Shown: positions 15,680 to 23,975 of the stretch, piece after piece
How positions within the stretch are numbered: position 1 is the stretch's first letter
Layout: each line of letters opens with the position of its first letter
Assembly: GCF_024752305.1 (NCBI RefSeq)
Contig: NZ_JANTHX010000007.1
Location: forward strand, 464,306-528,305
Direction of reading: 5' to 3'
Length of the DNA: 64,000 nucleotides
DNA from: Protaetiibacter mangrovi
GTDB taxonomy: Bacteria > Actinomycetota > Actinomycetes > Actinomycetales > Microbacteriaceae
The notes under the pieces: model-generated
What the model was told of the DNA's origin: nothing
What the model saw: the letters and a program-made list of their open reading frames with translations, nothing else
Database searches by the model: none
Position numbers and translations under genes: made by a program

Positions 15680-16882
15680 TTAGCGATACACGGGTTCACC
15701 GAAATCGGGAACAGCGAGGCGCGCGCCCGACTGCAGCGCGGACCGATGCGCGATGATGCCGGGCAGGGTGAAGCGGGCGGCCGTCCAGGCGTTCACCGGG
15801 GGGAGGGTGCCGTTCTCGACGGCCCGCACGAAGTCGTCGACCAAGAAGTGATGGGCACCTTCGTGACCGTTGTGGGCGCCGTTCAACTCGATGGGAAGTC
15901 GCGAGGTGTCGTGGATGCGTGCATGGCCCGAGATGAACGAGTCGCGCAGCGCCGGCGCGATGTCCGCGAGGGACGGGTCGTTCGGGTCCATGGTGTCGGT
16001 GGTCGCCAGCAACTCGGTGACGTCGTCGACCTCCTCCTTGTCCTGCCAGACGGACGTCGTAGCCAGTTGCTCGAAGCTGCCCTCGGTTCCGAAGAACCGG
16101 AAGCGGCTCTCACGGATGCGCGAGGGGTAGCCGACGCGACGCATCTCGTTGATGCGCATGGCGCCGCCGTCGGCGAGCTCGAACAGGGCCGTGGCGTTCG
16201 AGAAGTCGTTCTGGAACATGCTGACATCGCGGTCGAAGACCCCATCACCACGATCGTCTTTCACGCCGATGCAGCTCACGCTCACCGCGTGCGTCGGAAG
16301 GGCCCCCAAGACCCCTCCGATCGAGTGCGTCGGATAGAGCATGGGCGGGTAGCTCGCCGTGCTCTTCCATTCCGCGCCTCCGCTGAAGCGGTACGCGTCG
16401 TAGAAGCCGAGATCCATGTCATGCACGTAGTCGCCTTCGCTGTAGAAGACGCGACCGAAACGCCCCTCCTGCAGCTGCTGCCGCGCGAAGACGGTGGCGG
16501 GGTTGTAGTAGCTGGTCTCCCCCATCATGTAGGTCAGACCGGTGCGCTTCACCGCGTCGATGATCGAGGCGATCTCCTCTTCCGTGATCGCCATCGGCAC
16601 GGCCGAGTAGACATGCTTGCCCGCCTCGAGAGCGCGCACGACGAGCGGCCCGTGCGTCCACCGCTGCGTGAAGATGGCGACGGCATCGATCGTCGGGTCG
16701 GCGAGCATCTCGTCGAAGCCGGCGATCGTGCGGTCGAGTCCGAGTCGCTGCACCTGCGTCGCAGCGCGCTCGGGGATCACGTCGGTGGTCGCGATGCGCG
16801 CGACACCCGGGTGCAGCTGGAAGAGCGCGGCGAACTGTCCTGAGAACTGGCCGGCGCCGACGATGCCGAGGTTGAAGGGCAT
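15680..16882 (-). CDS. Gfo/Idh/MocA family NAD(P)-dependent oxidoreductase
   Basis: 400 residues from ATG 16882, with an AGGAAA ribosome site. The N-terminal Rossmann fold begins FNLGIVGAGQFSGQF. The Gfo/Idh/MocA middle motif AGKHVYSAVPMAIT is present, where the usual EKP is altered to SAVP. It is followed by the alpha/beta substrate domain with HxxH-like residues (PTHSIGGVLGAL). The replaced EKP lysine-proline step is notable because that lysine normally takes part in catalysis. The position just downstream of the GH2 gene (31 nt) indicates a role in oxidising or isomerising a released sugar. Stop TAA is at 15680-15682. Confidence 0.85.
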   Translation of the reverse strand: MPFNLGIVGAGQFSGQFAALFQLHPGVARIATTDVIPERAATQVQRLGLDRTIAGFDEMLADPTIDAVAIFTQRWTHGPLVVRALEAGKHVYSAVPMAITEEEIASIIDAVKRTGLTYMMGETSYYNPATVFARQQLQEGRFGRVFYSEGDYVHDMDLGFYDAYRFSGGAEWKSTASYPPMLYPTHSIGGVLGALPTHAVSVSCIGVKDDRGDGVFDRDVSMFQNDFSNATALFELADGGAMRINEMRRVGYPSRIRESRFRFFGTEGSFEQLATTSVWQDKEEVDDVTELLATTDTMDPNDPSLADIAPALRDSFISGHARIHDTSRLPIELNGAHNGHEGAHHFLVDDFVRAVENGTLPPVNAWTAARFTLPGIIAHRSALQSGARLAVPDFGEPVYR

Positions 16883-16913
16883 GGGGTTTCCTCTCGGAGG
16901 GGTGGCGGGTGGA

Positions 16914-18743
16914 CTACGACGAGGGCGCGAGCGCCTGCGCCTCGATGGCCGCAGTCCGCGACTGCACGGCGCGAAGACGTTCGGCGTCGAACTTCGGGGT
17001 GCGATCGAAGAAGAACAAGCCGTTTTGCTCCTGGAAGACATCGGTGAGCTGGGTGTAGCAATAGCCGAACATCTCGGGGTTGTCGAGCAGCACATCCACG
17101 AGTCCGGTGAACCGCTGATAGAAGGCCTCGAGGGATTCCGGACGCTGACCGTAGCCCCAGCTCGCCTCGCCGTCGGCGGGCGTCGGGTTCCACCAGATGC
17201 CGCCGAACTCGCTGCAGAAGTACGGCTGCCCGCGATAGGCGATCGACCACGGTGCCGTCTCCGGGATCGAACGGTTCTCGTCGTCTTCGGTGTTGATGTA
17301 GGGGACTCCGGTGCGGATCATGTCCATCACCCCGGCGAAGAGCTCGGGGTCCTGCTCATAGTTGTGCGAATCGTAGATGTCGGTCTCGGCCACGCGATGC
17401 GAATAGCCGGATGCGTCGATCACGGGGCGGGTACGGTCCGCCGCCTTGGTGGCGAGGAACATGCCGCGGGTGACGTCGTCGAGGACAGTGATCCCGTCAC
17501 CGATGTACTGCCGGGTCTCGTTAAGCGGGCACCAGCCGATGATGCTCGGGTGCGAGTAGTCGCGCTCCAACGCTTCGAGCCACTGGGTGATGTAGCTGGC
17601 CGTCGGCTTCTGCCGGTCGTCGGGCTTCCAGTCCACCTTGCAGCCCCAGTCGCCGAACTCTCCCCACACGAGGTAGCCGAGCCGGTCGGCGTGGTAGAGG
17701 TATCGCTCCTCGAATACCTTCTGATGCAGGCGCGCTCCGTTGAAGCCGACCTCCTGGGCGAGCTTGATGTCGCGGATGAGGTGCTCGTCGCTCGGCGCAG
17801 TCATGATGCCGTCGGGGTAGTAGCCCTGGTCGAGTACCAACCGCTGGAAGACCGGTCGGCCGTTCAGCAGCACCGACTTGCCGACGATCGCGACACTACG
17901 CAGCCCCGCGTAGCTCCGCGCACCGTCGATGACGGCGCCCGAGGGATCCAGGAGTTCGAGGTCGAGATCGTAGAGGTGCGGATCCTCGGGCGACCAGAGC
18001 CGCGATCGTGAGGCAGGGATCGACAACGTCACTCGCGGCGCGAGGTCGATGTCGGCGCGTGCAGTTCCGCTGACGACGATGCCCTCGGCATCTCGCAGCG
18101 TGACGGCAACCGAGCCGCCCGGCACATTCGAGGTCAGCGGGAGCTCGACATGGAGGGCGGATGCTCCCACGTCCGGAGTGATCCGCGGCCGCTTCAGCGA
18201 GATGGGCGGCACCGCCTCGAGCCAGACCGTCTGCCAGATGCCGGTCGTGCGGGTGTAGTCGCAATGGTGGTTGTGATACTCGGTCGACTGCTTGCCACGG
18301 GCCTGCGATGCGTCTTTGCTGTCGCGTGCGCGCACGACGAGGGTCGACGTGCGACCTGCGCGCACGAACGTTGAGATGTCGATCGCGAATGGCGTGAACC
18401 CTCCGCGATGACGACCGACCTCGATGCCGTCGATCCAGATCGTCGCGTCGTGATCGACGGCCCCGAAGTGCAGGACGACATTGAGGCCCGACCATTCCGC
18501 GGGGATCTGGATGGCGCGGCGATACCAGACGGCCGCGTGGAAGTCGGTGTCCCCGATTCCAGAGAGCTGGGACTCCGGCGCGAAAGGAACGGTGATCTGA
18601 TGCTGCAGACGCCGCTGCACCAGCCCGCGCTCGAATCCGCTGTCGCCCCCGTCGAACTCGAACTCCCACTCCCCGTTGAGGTTCCGCCAGCGATCGCGAA
18701 CGAACTGCGGGCGCGGGTACTCCGGGCGGGGCTGGTCGGTCAT
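16914..18743 (-). CDS. Glycoside hydrolase family 2 enzyme
   Basis: 609 residues. A jelly-roll sugar-binding domain (from NLNGEWEFEFDGG), an immunoglobulin-like domain (about 185-290) and a TIM barrel form the three-domain GH2 core without the C-terminal extra domains of beta-galactosidase. The acid/base glutamate is about E409 in GWCPLNET and the nucleophile about E512 in YFCSEFGG. There is no signal peptide, so it acts inside on imported oligosaccharides. Substrate candidates are beta-galactosides, beta-glucuronides and alpha-L-arabinopyranosides, and the sequence alone does not decide. It is the first gene of the minus-strand transcript with the Gfo/Idh/MocA gene, driven by a promoter whose -10 overlaps an operator. 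Confidence 0.9.
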   Translation of the reverse strand: MTDQPRPEYPRPQFVRDRWRNLNGEWEFEFDGGDSGFERGLVQRRLQHQITVPFAPESQLSGIGDTDFHAAVWYRRAIQIPAEWSGLNVVLHFGAVDHDATIWIDGIEVGRHRGGFTPFAIDISTFVRAGRTSTLVVRARDSKDASQARGKQSTEYHNHHCDYTRTTGIWQTVWLEAVPPISLKRPRITPDVGASALHVELPLTSNVPGGSVAVTLRDAEGIVVSGTARADIDLAPRVTLSIPASRSRLWSPEDPHLYDLDLELLDPSGAVIDGARSYAGLRSVAIVGKSVLLNGRPVFQRLVLDQGYYPDGIMTAPSDEHLIRDIKLAQEVGFNGARLHQKVFEERYLYHADRLGYLVWGEFGDWGCKVDWKPDDRQKPTASYITQWLEALERDYSHPSIIGWCPLNETRQYIGDGITVLDDVTRGMFLATKAADRTRPVIDASGYSHRVAETDIYDSHNYEQDPELFAGVMDMIRTGVPYINTEDDENRSIPETAPWSIAYRGQPYFCSEFGGIWWNPTPADGEASWGYGQRPESLEAFYQRFTGLVDVLLDNPEMFGYCYTQLTDVFQEQNGLFFFDRTPKFDAERLRAVQSRTAAIEAQALAPSS

Positions 18744-18774
18744 GGTGTCCTCTCGGCGTCGGGATTTGTCGCTA

Positions 18775-18802
18775 ACTGTAGCGTTACATAGAGCCTCGTC
18801 AA
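18775..18802 (-). promoter_or_regulatory. Promoter of the GH2-oxidoreductase transcript
   Basis: On the minus strand TTGACG (18802-18797) and TACAGT (18780-18775) are separated by 16 nt, a fair sigma-70-type match. The operator at 18777-18788 covers the -10 box, so a bound repressor would block RNA polymerase. Confidence 0.55.
18777..18788. promoter_or_regulatory. LacI-type operator 2 of the 13-25 kb sugar locus
   Basis: TGTAGCGTTACA differs from a perfect TGTAACGTTACA palindrome at one base. It overlaps the -10 of the minus-strand promoter. See also the sites at 15621 and 18866. Confidence 0.65.
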
Positions 18803-18839
18803 GTTCTGATCCATTGTCCGCACTTGTTTCATAAATTTG

Positions 18840-18868
18840 TTGACATCACCGAGCTGTAGTTCTACTTT
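18840..18868 (+). promoter_or_regulatory. Promoter of the GH43-like/ABC importer transcript
   Basis: TTGACA (18840-18845), a 17-nt spacer and TACTTT (18863-18868) form one of the best promoter matches in the window. The operator at 18866-18877 begins inside the -10 box. Confidence 0.65.
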
Positions 18869-18877
18869 GACGTTACA
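18866..18877. promoter_or_regulatory. LacI-type operator 3 of the 13-25 kb sugar locus
   Basis: TTTGACGTTACA has half-sites like the other two operators and overlaps the -10 box of the plus-strand promoter. The arrangement implies repression of the importer operon in the absence of the inducing sugar. Confidence 0.65.
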
Positions 18878-18916
18878 TACGCCGGTGCAACCCGGCCCGA
18901 CGAAGTGGACGGATCG

Positions 18917-19855
18917 ATGGAGATCAGCGCACACGACAACCGCCGAGGCGGGTCGCCTGCGTTCGTGATGTCGTACTTCACGCTCGCCGACGAGGCGCTG
19001 CACCTTGCCGTCAGCGACGACGGGGTTCACTTCGAACCGCTTCTCGGTGGCACCCCGCTGTTGCGTTCAGAGCAGGGCGCCCACTCGATCCGGGATCCCT
19101 TCATCGGAGAAGGAGTCGACGGTCGCTTCCACCTCCTGGGGACCGACGGGTGGCGCAGCAACAGCGTCGTCCACAGCGTCTCCGATGACCTGCTGCAGTG
19201 GAGCACCCCGGAACTGATCCCCGTGATGGCAGAGATCGCCGGCACCTACAACGCGTGGGCCCCGGAATTCTTCACCGATCCGGCAACCGGAATCCACCAC
19301 CTGCTCTGGTCGTCGATCGTCGACCCCGCATCCACCCCGCCGACCGGAGCGTGGGTCGATCCCGTGATGCGCCAGCGGATCTGGACCTCACGCACCACCG
19401 ACTTCGTCGACTTCACGCCTGCCGAGGTCTTCTTCGATCCCGGCTACACCGTGATCGATGCGACCGTCGCAGTCGACTCGGATGGATTCCTCATGGCGTT
19501 CAAGGACGAGCGCGGGCGCAACGACCTCGCCACCGACAACAAGACGATCCGCTTCGCCCGATTCCCTCACCCCGGTGCGCCGTTCCACCTGCTCGACAGC
19601 GCCGTGCCCTTCTCTCCCGTCGAAGGCCCTTCCCTGTTCCGACGCGATGGCGAGTGGGTGGTCATCTTCGACCGCTTCCTCGAAGACGCCTACGCCGCCG
19701 CCACCAGCCGGGATTGCCTCCGCTGGTCGCCCGCTCCCCTGCAAGTACCCGCCGGCATGCGCCACGCATCGGTCTTCTCCCCGAGCCACCCCCTGAACCT
19801 GCCGATCGCAGCCCACGCGGCCGGCACCCCAGCTCAGTCGCCTACCCGAGGCTGA
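18917..19855 (+). CDS. Five-bladed beta-propeller glycosidase, GH43-like
   Basis: 312 residues from ATG 18917, with an in-frame GTG at 18905 as the alternative. Neither has a good ribosome site. The pattern fits a GH43/GH117-type five-bladed propeller: an early acidic strand (RDPFIG), WAPEFFTDPATG, a middle DATVAVDSDGFLM and EGPSLFRRDGEW, spaced as the propeller's acidic catalytic residues usually are. There is no signal peptide, so it should trim imported oligosaccharides, probably arabinosyl or xylosyl linkages. It is the first gene of a plus-strand operon that continues with an ABC importer. Exact family membership is uncertain. Confidence 0.8.
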   Translation: MEISAHDNRRGGSPAFVMSYFTLADEALHLAVSDDGVHFEPLLGGTPLLRSEQGAHSIRDPFIGEGVDGRFHLLGTDGWRSNSVVHSVSDDLLQWSTPELIPVMAEIAGTYNAWAPEFFTDPATGIHHLLWSSIVDPASTPPTGAWVDPVMRQRIWTSRTTDFVDFTPAEVFFDPGYTVIDATVAVDSDGFLMAFKDERGRNDLATDNKTIRFARFPHPGAPFHLLDSAVPFSPVEGPSLFRRDGEWVVIFDRFLEDAYAAATSRDCLRWSPAPLQVPAGMRHASVFSPSHPLNLPIAAHAAGTPAQSPTRG

Positions 19856-19888
19856 GGCACCACACTGATGAGACACAAAGGAGTGAAC

Positions 19889-21142
19889 ATGCGACGAATC
19901 GCATTGGCCGCGGTGCTCGCGGCCGGCATCGCCGTCACAGCATCCGGCTGTGCGTCCACGGGCGACGGCGGGGACGAGAACGTCCTCACCGTGGTGTCGT
20001 GGAAGAGCGAAGACACCAACGACGCCGATATGAAGACGATCAACGATCTGTTCCGCAAGGAGCACCCGGAGATCAAGCTCGAGTACACCTGGGTCGACAA
20101 CCCCGACTGGCTCACCTACAACAACCCGCGGTTCGCCGCAGGCACGGCCGCGGATGTGCTCATGCTCGACCGCGTCAAGATGATCGCCTTTGCCAGCCAG
20201 GGCTTCCTCGCCGACCTCTCGGACCAGCCGTGGGTTGACCGCCAGATGGACGACCTGACGCCGTTCAACCAGTACGACGGCAAGACGTACCAGTTCAACG
20301 CCGAGAACATCCCGCTCGGCCTCTACGCGAACATGGACCTTCTGGCTCAGGCGGGGATCGACGAGGTGCCGCAGACCTGGCCCGAGTTCATCGACGCGCT
20401 CGAGACGCTGAAGGCGGCCGGCATCCCCGGCTTCTCGGTTCCCAACAAGGGCGGATGGATGGGCGAGCAGATCGCCCTCGAGCTGGCCGCAACCCATGTG
20501 CCTGCCGGATGGGTCGAAGACTACGACGCCGGCGACGCATCGTTCACGGGGACGTGGGATCCGGTCGTCGACGCCTTCAAGGAGCTCTTCGCGAAGGACC
20601 TCGTCGACCCGGCGCTCTCGCTCGGCCTCGACCCGAACGTCGACGCCATGCCCGAGTTCCAGGCCGGCAAGTGGGCGTTCATGGTGCAAGGCGCATGGTC
20701 GCTGACGAACATCCTCGAGAACGCCCAGTTCGAGGTGACGCTGAACGCGTTCCCGGGCGGCCCGGCGGGAAGCGAGCCGAAGGCGTTCAACTTCGTCGGG
20801 AGCGGCTGGGGCATCAACGCAGCAGCGAAGAACCCGGATGCGGCACGGACGTATCTGGACTTCCTCGCGTCTCCTGAGATCGCGACGATCTTCCTGGAGG
20901 CCGAGGCGGGCTTCTCGACACTGAAGGATGTGCCCTCGCCGTCGAACGAGGCGTCGAAGCCCATCGAGGACAGCTTCGCGGCGGGCAACGTGACGCCGTC
21001 CGTGGCGCAGATGCTCAACGATCCGGATGCGGAGTTCGACCTCATCAAGGGCGTCGAGAACATCTTCCTCAATCCGACTGCTCCAGCCTCCGACACGACC
21101 AGCCTGCTCAACTCGCTGGTCGAGCCGACACAGCTCAAGTAG
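19889..21142 (+). CDS. Sugar ABC transporter substrate-binding lipoprotein
   Basis: 417 residues from ATG 19889 (AAAGGAG, 6 nt upstream). The signal peptide ends in a lipobox (VTASGC), so the mature protein is anchored outside by a lipidated cysteine. The rest is a family 1 (MalE-like) solute-binding protein, with LTVVSWKSEDTNDADMKTI at the start and the hinge/terminal motifs of the group (AFMVQGAWSL, YLDFLASPEIA). It delivers oligosaccharide to the two permeases encoded next. A stem-loop right after its stop would make it more abundant than the permeases. Confidence 0.93.
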   Translation: MRRIALAAVLAAGIAVTASGCASTGDGGDENVLTVVSWKSEDTNDADMKTINDLFRKEHPEIKLEYTWVDNPDWLTYNNPRFAAGTAADVLMLDRVKMIAFASQGFLADLSDQPWVDRQMDDLTPFNQYDGKTYQFNAENIPLGLYANMDLLAQAGIDEVPQTWPEFIDALETLKAAGIPGFSVPNKGGWMGEQIALELAATHVPAGWVEDYDAGDASFTGTWDPVVDAFKELFAKDLVDPALSLGLDPNVDAMPEFQAGKWAFMVQGAWSLTNILENAQFEVTLNAFPGGPAGSEPKAFNFVGSGWGINAAAKNPDAARTYLDFLASPEIATIFLEAEAGFSTLKDVPSPSNEASKPIEDSFAAGNVTPSVAQMLNDPDAEFDLIKGVENIFLNPTAPASDTTSLLNSLVEPTQLK

Positions 21143-21148
21143 TCGAAC

Positions 21149-21181
21149 GGCGGGGTCCGGCTGCCTGGGCCGGGCCCCGCC
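21149..21181 (+). terminator. Intra-operon stem-loop after the binding-protein gene
   Basis: A 13-bp stem with one G-T pair (21149-21161 with 21169-21181) and a 7-nt loop lies 7 nt after the binding-protein stop and 23 nt before the permease start. Only a weak T/C-rich run follows. It is likely a partial terminator or an mRNA 3'-end stabiliser rather than a full stop. Confidence 0.55.
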
Positions 21182-21203
21182 TCTCTCCCTGAAAGGAAGC
21201 CTC

Positions 21204-22076
21204 GTGCGTCTCACGCGGCCAACCGCACTTCTCTTCATCGCACCCGCCCTGATCCTGTTCATCCTCTTCACCGTGTATCCGGCGGTCAGCGGCCTCTGGC
21301 TGAGCTTCACCGACGCGCGCGGAGCTCTCGCCGGCGACTTCATCGGCATCGAGAACTATGTGAAGGCCTTCACCGACCCGAAAGCAGCGGCAGCCCTGCA
21401 GAACACGATCGTGTTCACCGTCATCAGCGTCGTTCTCCAGAACGCACTCGCCCTCGCGCTCGCGCGGTGGATGTACAGCCACACCCGGCTTCAGGGCTTC
21501 GCCCGCGTCGGCACCCTGGTGCCCGCGATGATGGCCACTGTCGCGGTGGCGTACATCTGGTCGTACATCTACTCGCCGATCACCGGACCGCTGAACACCC
21601 TGCTTCGCGCGGTGGGACTGGACGGCGCGGCCAAGATCTGGCTCGGCGATCCGACGACCGCCCTCGCGGCGATCGCGGTCGTCAACGTGTGGATGTTCAC
21701 CGGGTACGCGGCCACCATCTACCTGTCGGGTTTCCTGTCGATCCCGTCGACGATCTTCGAGGCGGCCGCGATCGACGGCGCGCGCGGATGGAAGCTGTTC
21801 CGATCCGTGGAATGGCCCCTTCTCGCCCCCGCCTTCACGGTGAACCTCACGCTCTCGACGATCGGCGCGCTGCGCGTGTTCGACCTCATCCTCCTGATGA
21901 CGAAAGGTGGACCGGGGTTCTCGACCGAGTCGATCAGCTACGTCATCTTCAACGAAAGCTTCGGAAAGTTGAACTACGGCTACGGCAGCTCGCTCGCTGT
22001 CATCCTGCTGATCCTGACCGTCATCGTCTCGTTCATCCTGACGACGGTTCTCCGACGCAGGGAGGTGGAGTGGTGA
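21204..22076 (+). CDS. Sugar ABC transporter permease 1 (MalF-like)
   Basis: 290 residues from GTG 21204 with GAAAGGAAG upstream. Six membrane segments and the EAA loop (EAAAIDGARGWKLFRSVEWP) that contacts the ATPase identify a CUT1-type permease. The gene overlaps the next permease by 4 nt. No ATPase gene is found in the locus, so the importer must borrow a shared MsmK-type ATPase, the common state in actinobacteria. Confidence 0.93.
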   Translation: MRLTRPTALLFIAPALILFILFTVYPAVSGLWLSFTDARGALAGDFIGIENYVKAFTDPKAAAALQNTIVFTVISVVLQNALALALARWMYSHTRLQGFARVGTLVPAMMATVAVAYIWSYIYSPITGPLNTLLRAVGLDGAAKIWLGDPTTALAAIAVVNVWMFTGYAATIYLSGFLSIPSTIFEAAAIDGARGWKLFRSVEWPLLAPAFTVNLTLSTIGALRVFDLILLMTKGGPGFSTESISYVIFNESFGKLNYGYGSSLAVILLILTVIVSFILTTVLRRREVEW

Positions 22077-22933
22077 CGACGTCAGCGTCGGGCCTGCGCC
22101 GGCGGCCCCGAGTACGCCCGCTGCGACTCGTGAGCGGCATCCTTCTCGTGATCGTGACCCTGATCATCCTGCTGCCGGTGTTCTACATGCTCGTCAGCTC
22201 GGTGCGTACGACGGCGGACCTCGGCGAGAATCCGCTCGGCTTCCCCGATCCGATCGCCTGGGGCAACTACGGAGACGTGTTCGCGAGCCTCGACTATGGC
22301 CGGGCGATCTTCAACACCGCGCTCGTGGCGCTCAGCTCGGTCGCGCTCGTCGTCGTGACCGGCTCCGCTGCGGGCTGGGCGATCGCGCGCCACATCCGTG
22401 GTTGGACGAAGGCCACATACCGGCTCTTCATCGCGGGCCTCACGATCCCCGTCTTCGTGCTGACGACGCCGCTGTACCTGCTGATGCACACACTGCACCT
22501 GCTCGACACGTACCTCGCGGCGATCCTCGTCTACGCGTCGTTCAACCTGCCGTTCGCGATCCTTTTCTATGTCAGCTTCCTGCGCAGCATTCCGCAGGAG
22601 CTCGAGGACGCGGCGGCCATCGACGGATGCGGGCCGCTGAAAACGTTCTGGCACGTGGTGTTCCCGCTGCTGCGGCCGGCTACGGCCACGATCGCCATCT
22701 TCGTCACGCTGAGCATCTGGAACGATGTGGTTGTGCCGCTTCTGTTCCTCACCTCAGGTGGCGTGCGCACCGTGACCCTGTCGGTCTTCCAGTTCGTGGG
22801 AACGCAGAACTCGATCGCGGCCGCGCAGCTCTTCCCCGCCGTGGTGCTCGCCGCGGCACCGCTGATCGTGCTGTTCATCATCTTCCAGCGGCAGATCATC
22901 GGCGGCATCACCGCCGGAATCGGAAAGAGCTGA
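22073..22933 (+). CDS. Sugar ABC transporter permease 2 (MalG-like)
   Basis: 286 residues from GTG 22073, overlapping the previous stop (GTGA) and preceded by GGAGG. Six membrane segments are present. The EAA loop reads EDAAAIDGCGPLKTFWHVVFP, and a large part is a typical MalG family core. It pairs with the upstream permease to form the transmembrane channel. GTG 22070 is an alternative start with poorer spacing. Confidence 0.93.
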   Translation: MTTSASGLRRRPRVRPLRLVSGILLVIVTLIILLPVFYMLVSSVRTTADLGENPLGFPDPIAWGNYGDVFASLDYGRAIFNTALVALSSVALVVVTGSAAGWAIARHIRGWTKATYRLFIAGLTIPVFVLTTPLYLLMHTLHLLDTYLAAILVYASFNLPFAILFYVSFLRSIPQELEDAAAIDGCGPLKTFWHVVFPLLRPATATIAIFVTLSIWNDVVVPLLFLTSGGVRTVTLSVFQFVGTQNSIAAAQLFPAVVLAAAPLIVLFIIFQRQIIGGITAGIGKS

Positions 22934-22934
22934 C

Positions 22935-23930
22935 GTGGCGCTGTTCGATCTCCCGCTGGATGAACTGGAGCACTACGCGCCCCGGGTGCCCGTGCAGCCG
23001 GACTTCGACGAGTTCTGGTCGTCGACGCTGGCCGAGGCGAGGCTTCACGACCTCGCGGTCGCCCTCGAACCGGTCGACAACGGACTCGCGGTCATCGACA
23101 CCTTCGACGTGTCGTTTGCGGGTTTCGCGGGCGACCGGGTGCGCGCATGGCTTCACCTGCCGCGGGGCGCATCCGGACGCCTCCCCGTCATCGTCGAGTT
23201 CGCCGGCTACGGCAGCGGCCGGGGTCTCGCCCACCAGAACACCATCTACGCGCAGGCCGGCTACGCCCATCTCGTGACGGACAACCGGGGGCAGGGGCAG
23301 TGGACGGTCGGCGACACACCCGACCCCTCGCCGGCATCCGGAACCGGTCCCATCGGCGGCTACCTCACCCGTGGCATCACGGCACCCGGCGACCACTACT
23401 ACCGTCGCCTGTTCACCGACGCCGTACGCGCCGTCGATGCCGTGGCGACTCTGGCGAACGTCGATGCTTCGAGGATCATGGTCGCCGGCGCCAGCCAGGG
23501 TGGTGCGATCGCGCTCGCTGCCGCCGCTCTCCACCCGGCGGTGTTCGCGGCGATGATCGACATTCCCTTCCTGTGCCATGTCGATCGAGCGGTACGGATC
23601 ACCGACCGCCTGCCCTATCGAGAGGTCGTCGACTATCTCGCCCGCTACCGCGACCGTGAAGGCGTGGCGCTCAGAACGCTGTCGTACTTCGACGGCGCCA
23701 ATTTCGCCCCGAGAATCACCACCGAAGCGCTCTACTCGGTCGCCCTGATGGACACCACCTGCCCGCCCTCGACGGTCTACGCGGCCTACAACGCGCATGC
23801 CGGCCCGAAGGAGATCGCGGTCTACCCGTTCAATGACCACGAAGGCGGTGGCGAGTTCCACCGAGTTCGCCAACTGGAATGGCTGGGGCGAGTGCTGTCC
23901 CGACCGTCGCCGGGCGTGACTTCGTCCTAG
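22935..23930 (+). CDS. Acetyl xylan esterase/cephalosporin-C deacetylase family hydrolase
   Basis: 331 residues of the AXE1 family (CE7-like). Features are the N-terminal PDFDEFW motif, the oxyanion region RGQGQW, the nucleophile Ser in GASQGG, and the late Asp (MDTTCPPSTVYAAYN) and His (FNDHEGGG) of the triad. There is no signal peptide, so it removes acetyl groups from imported oligosaccharides in the cytoplasm. The GTG start is 1 nt after the permease stop, placing it in the importer operon. Its presence suggests that the substrate of the locus is an acetylated plant polysaccharide such as xylan or pectin. Confidence 0.88.
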   Translation: MALFDLPLDELEHYAPRVPVQPDFDEFWSSTLAEARLHDLAVALEPVDNGLAVIDTFDVSFAGFAGDRVRAWLHLPRGASGRLPVIVEFAGYGSGRGLAHQNTIYAQAGYAHLVTDNRGQGQWTVGDTPDPSPASGTGPIGGYLTRGITAPGDHYYRRLFTDAVRAVDAVATLANVDASRIMVAGASQGGAIALAAAALHPAVFAAMIDIPFLCHVDRAVRITDRLPYREVVDYLARYRDREGVALRTLSYFDGANFAPRITTEALYSVALMDTTCPPSTVYAAYNAHAGPKEIAVYPFNDHEGGGEFHRVRQLEWLGRVLSRPSPGVTSS

Positions 23931-23975
23931 AGTGAGCGCAACCACCCCGCTCGCAGAAAGGCGACCCGACCGGCG

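Noticed and set aside
15677-15690. Another LacI operator (TAGCGATACA region)
   Set aside because: It is not palindromic and is simply the stop and last codons of the oxidoreductase gene.
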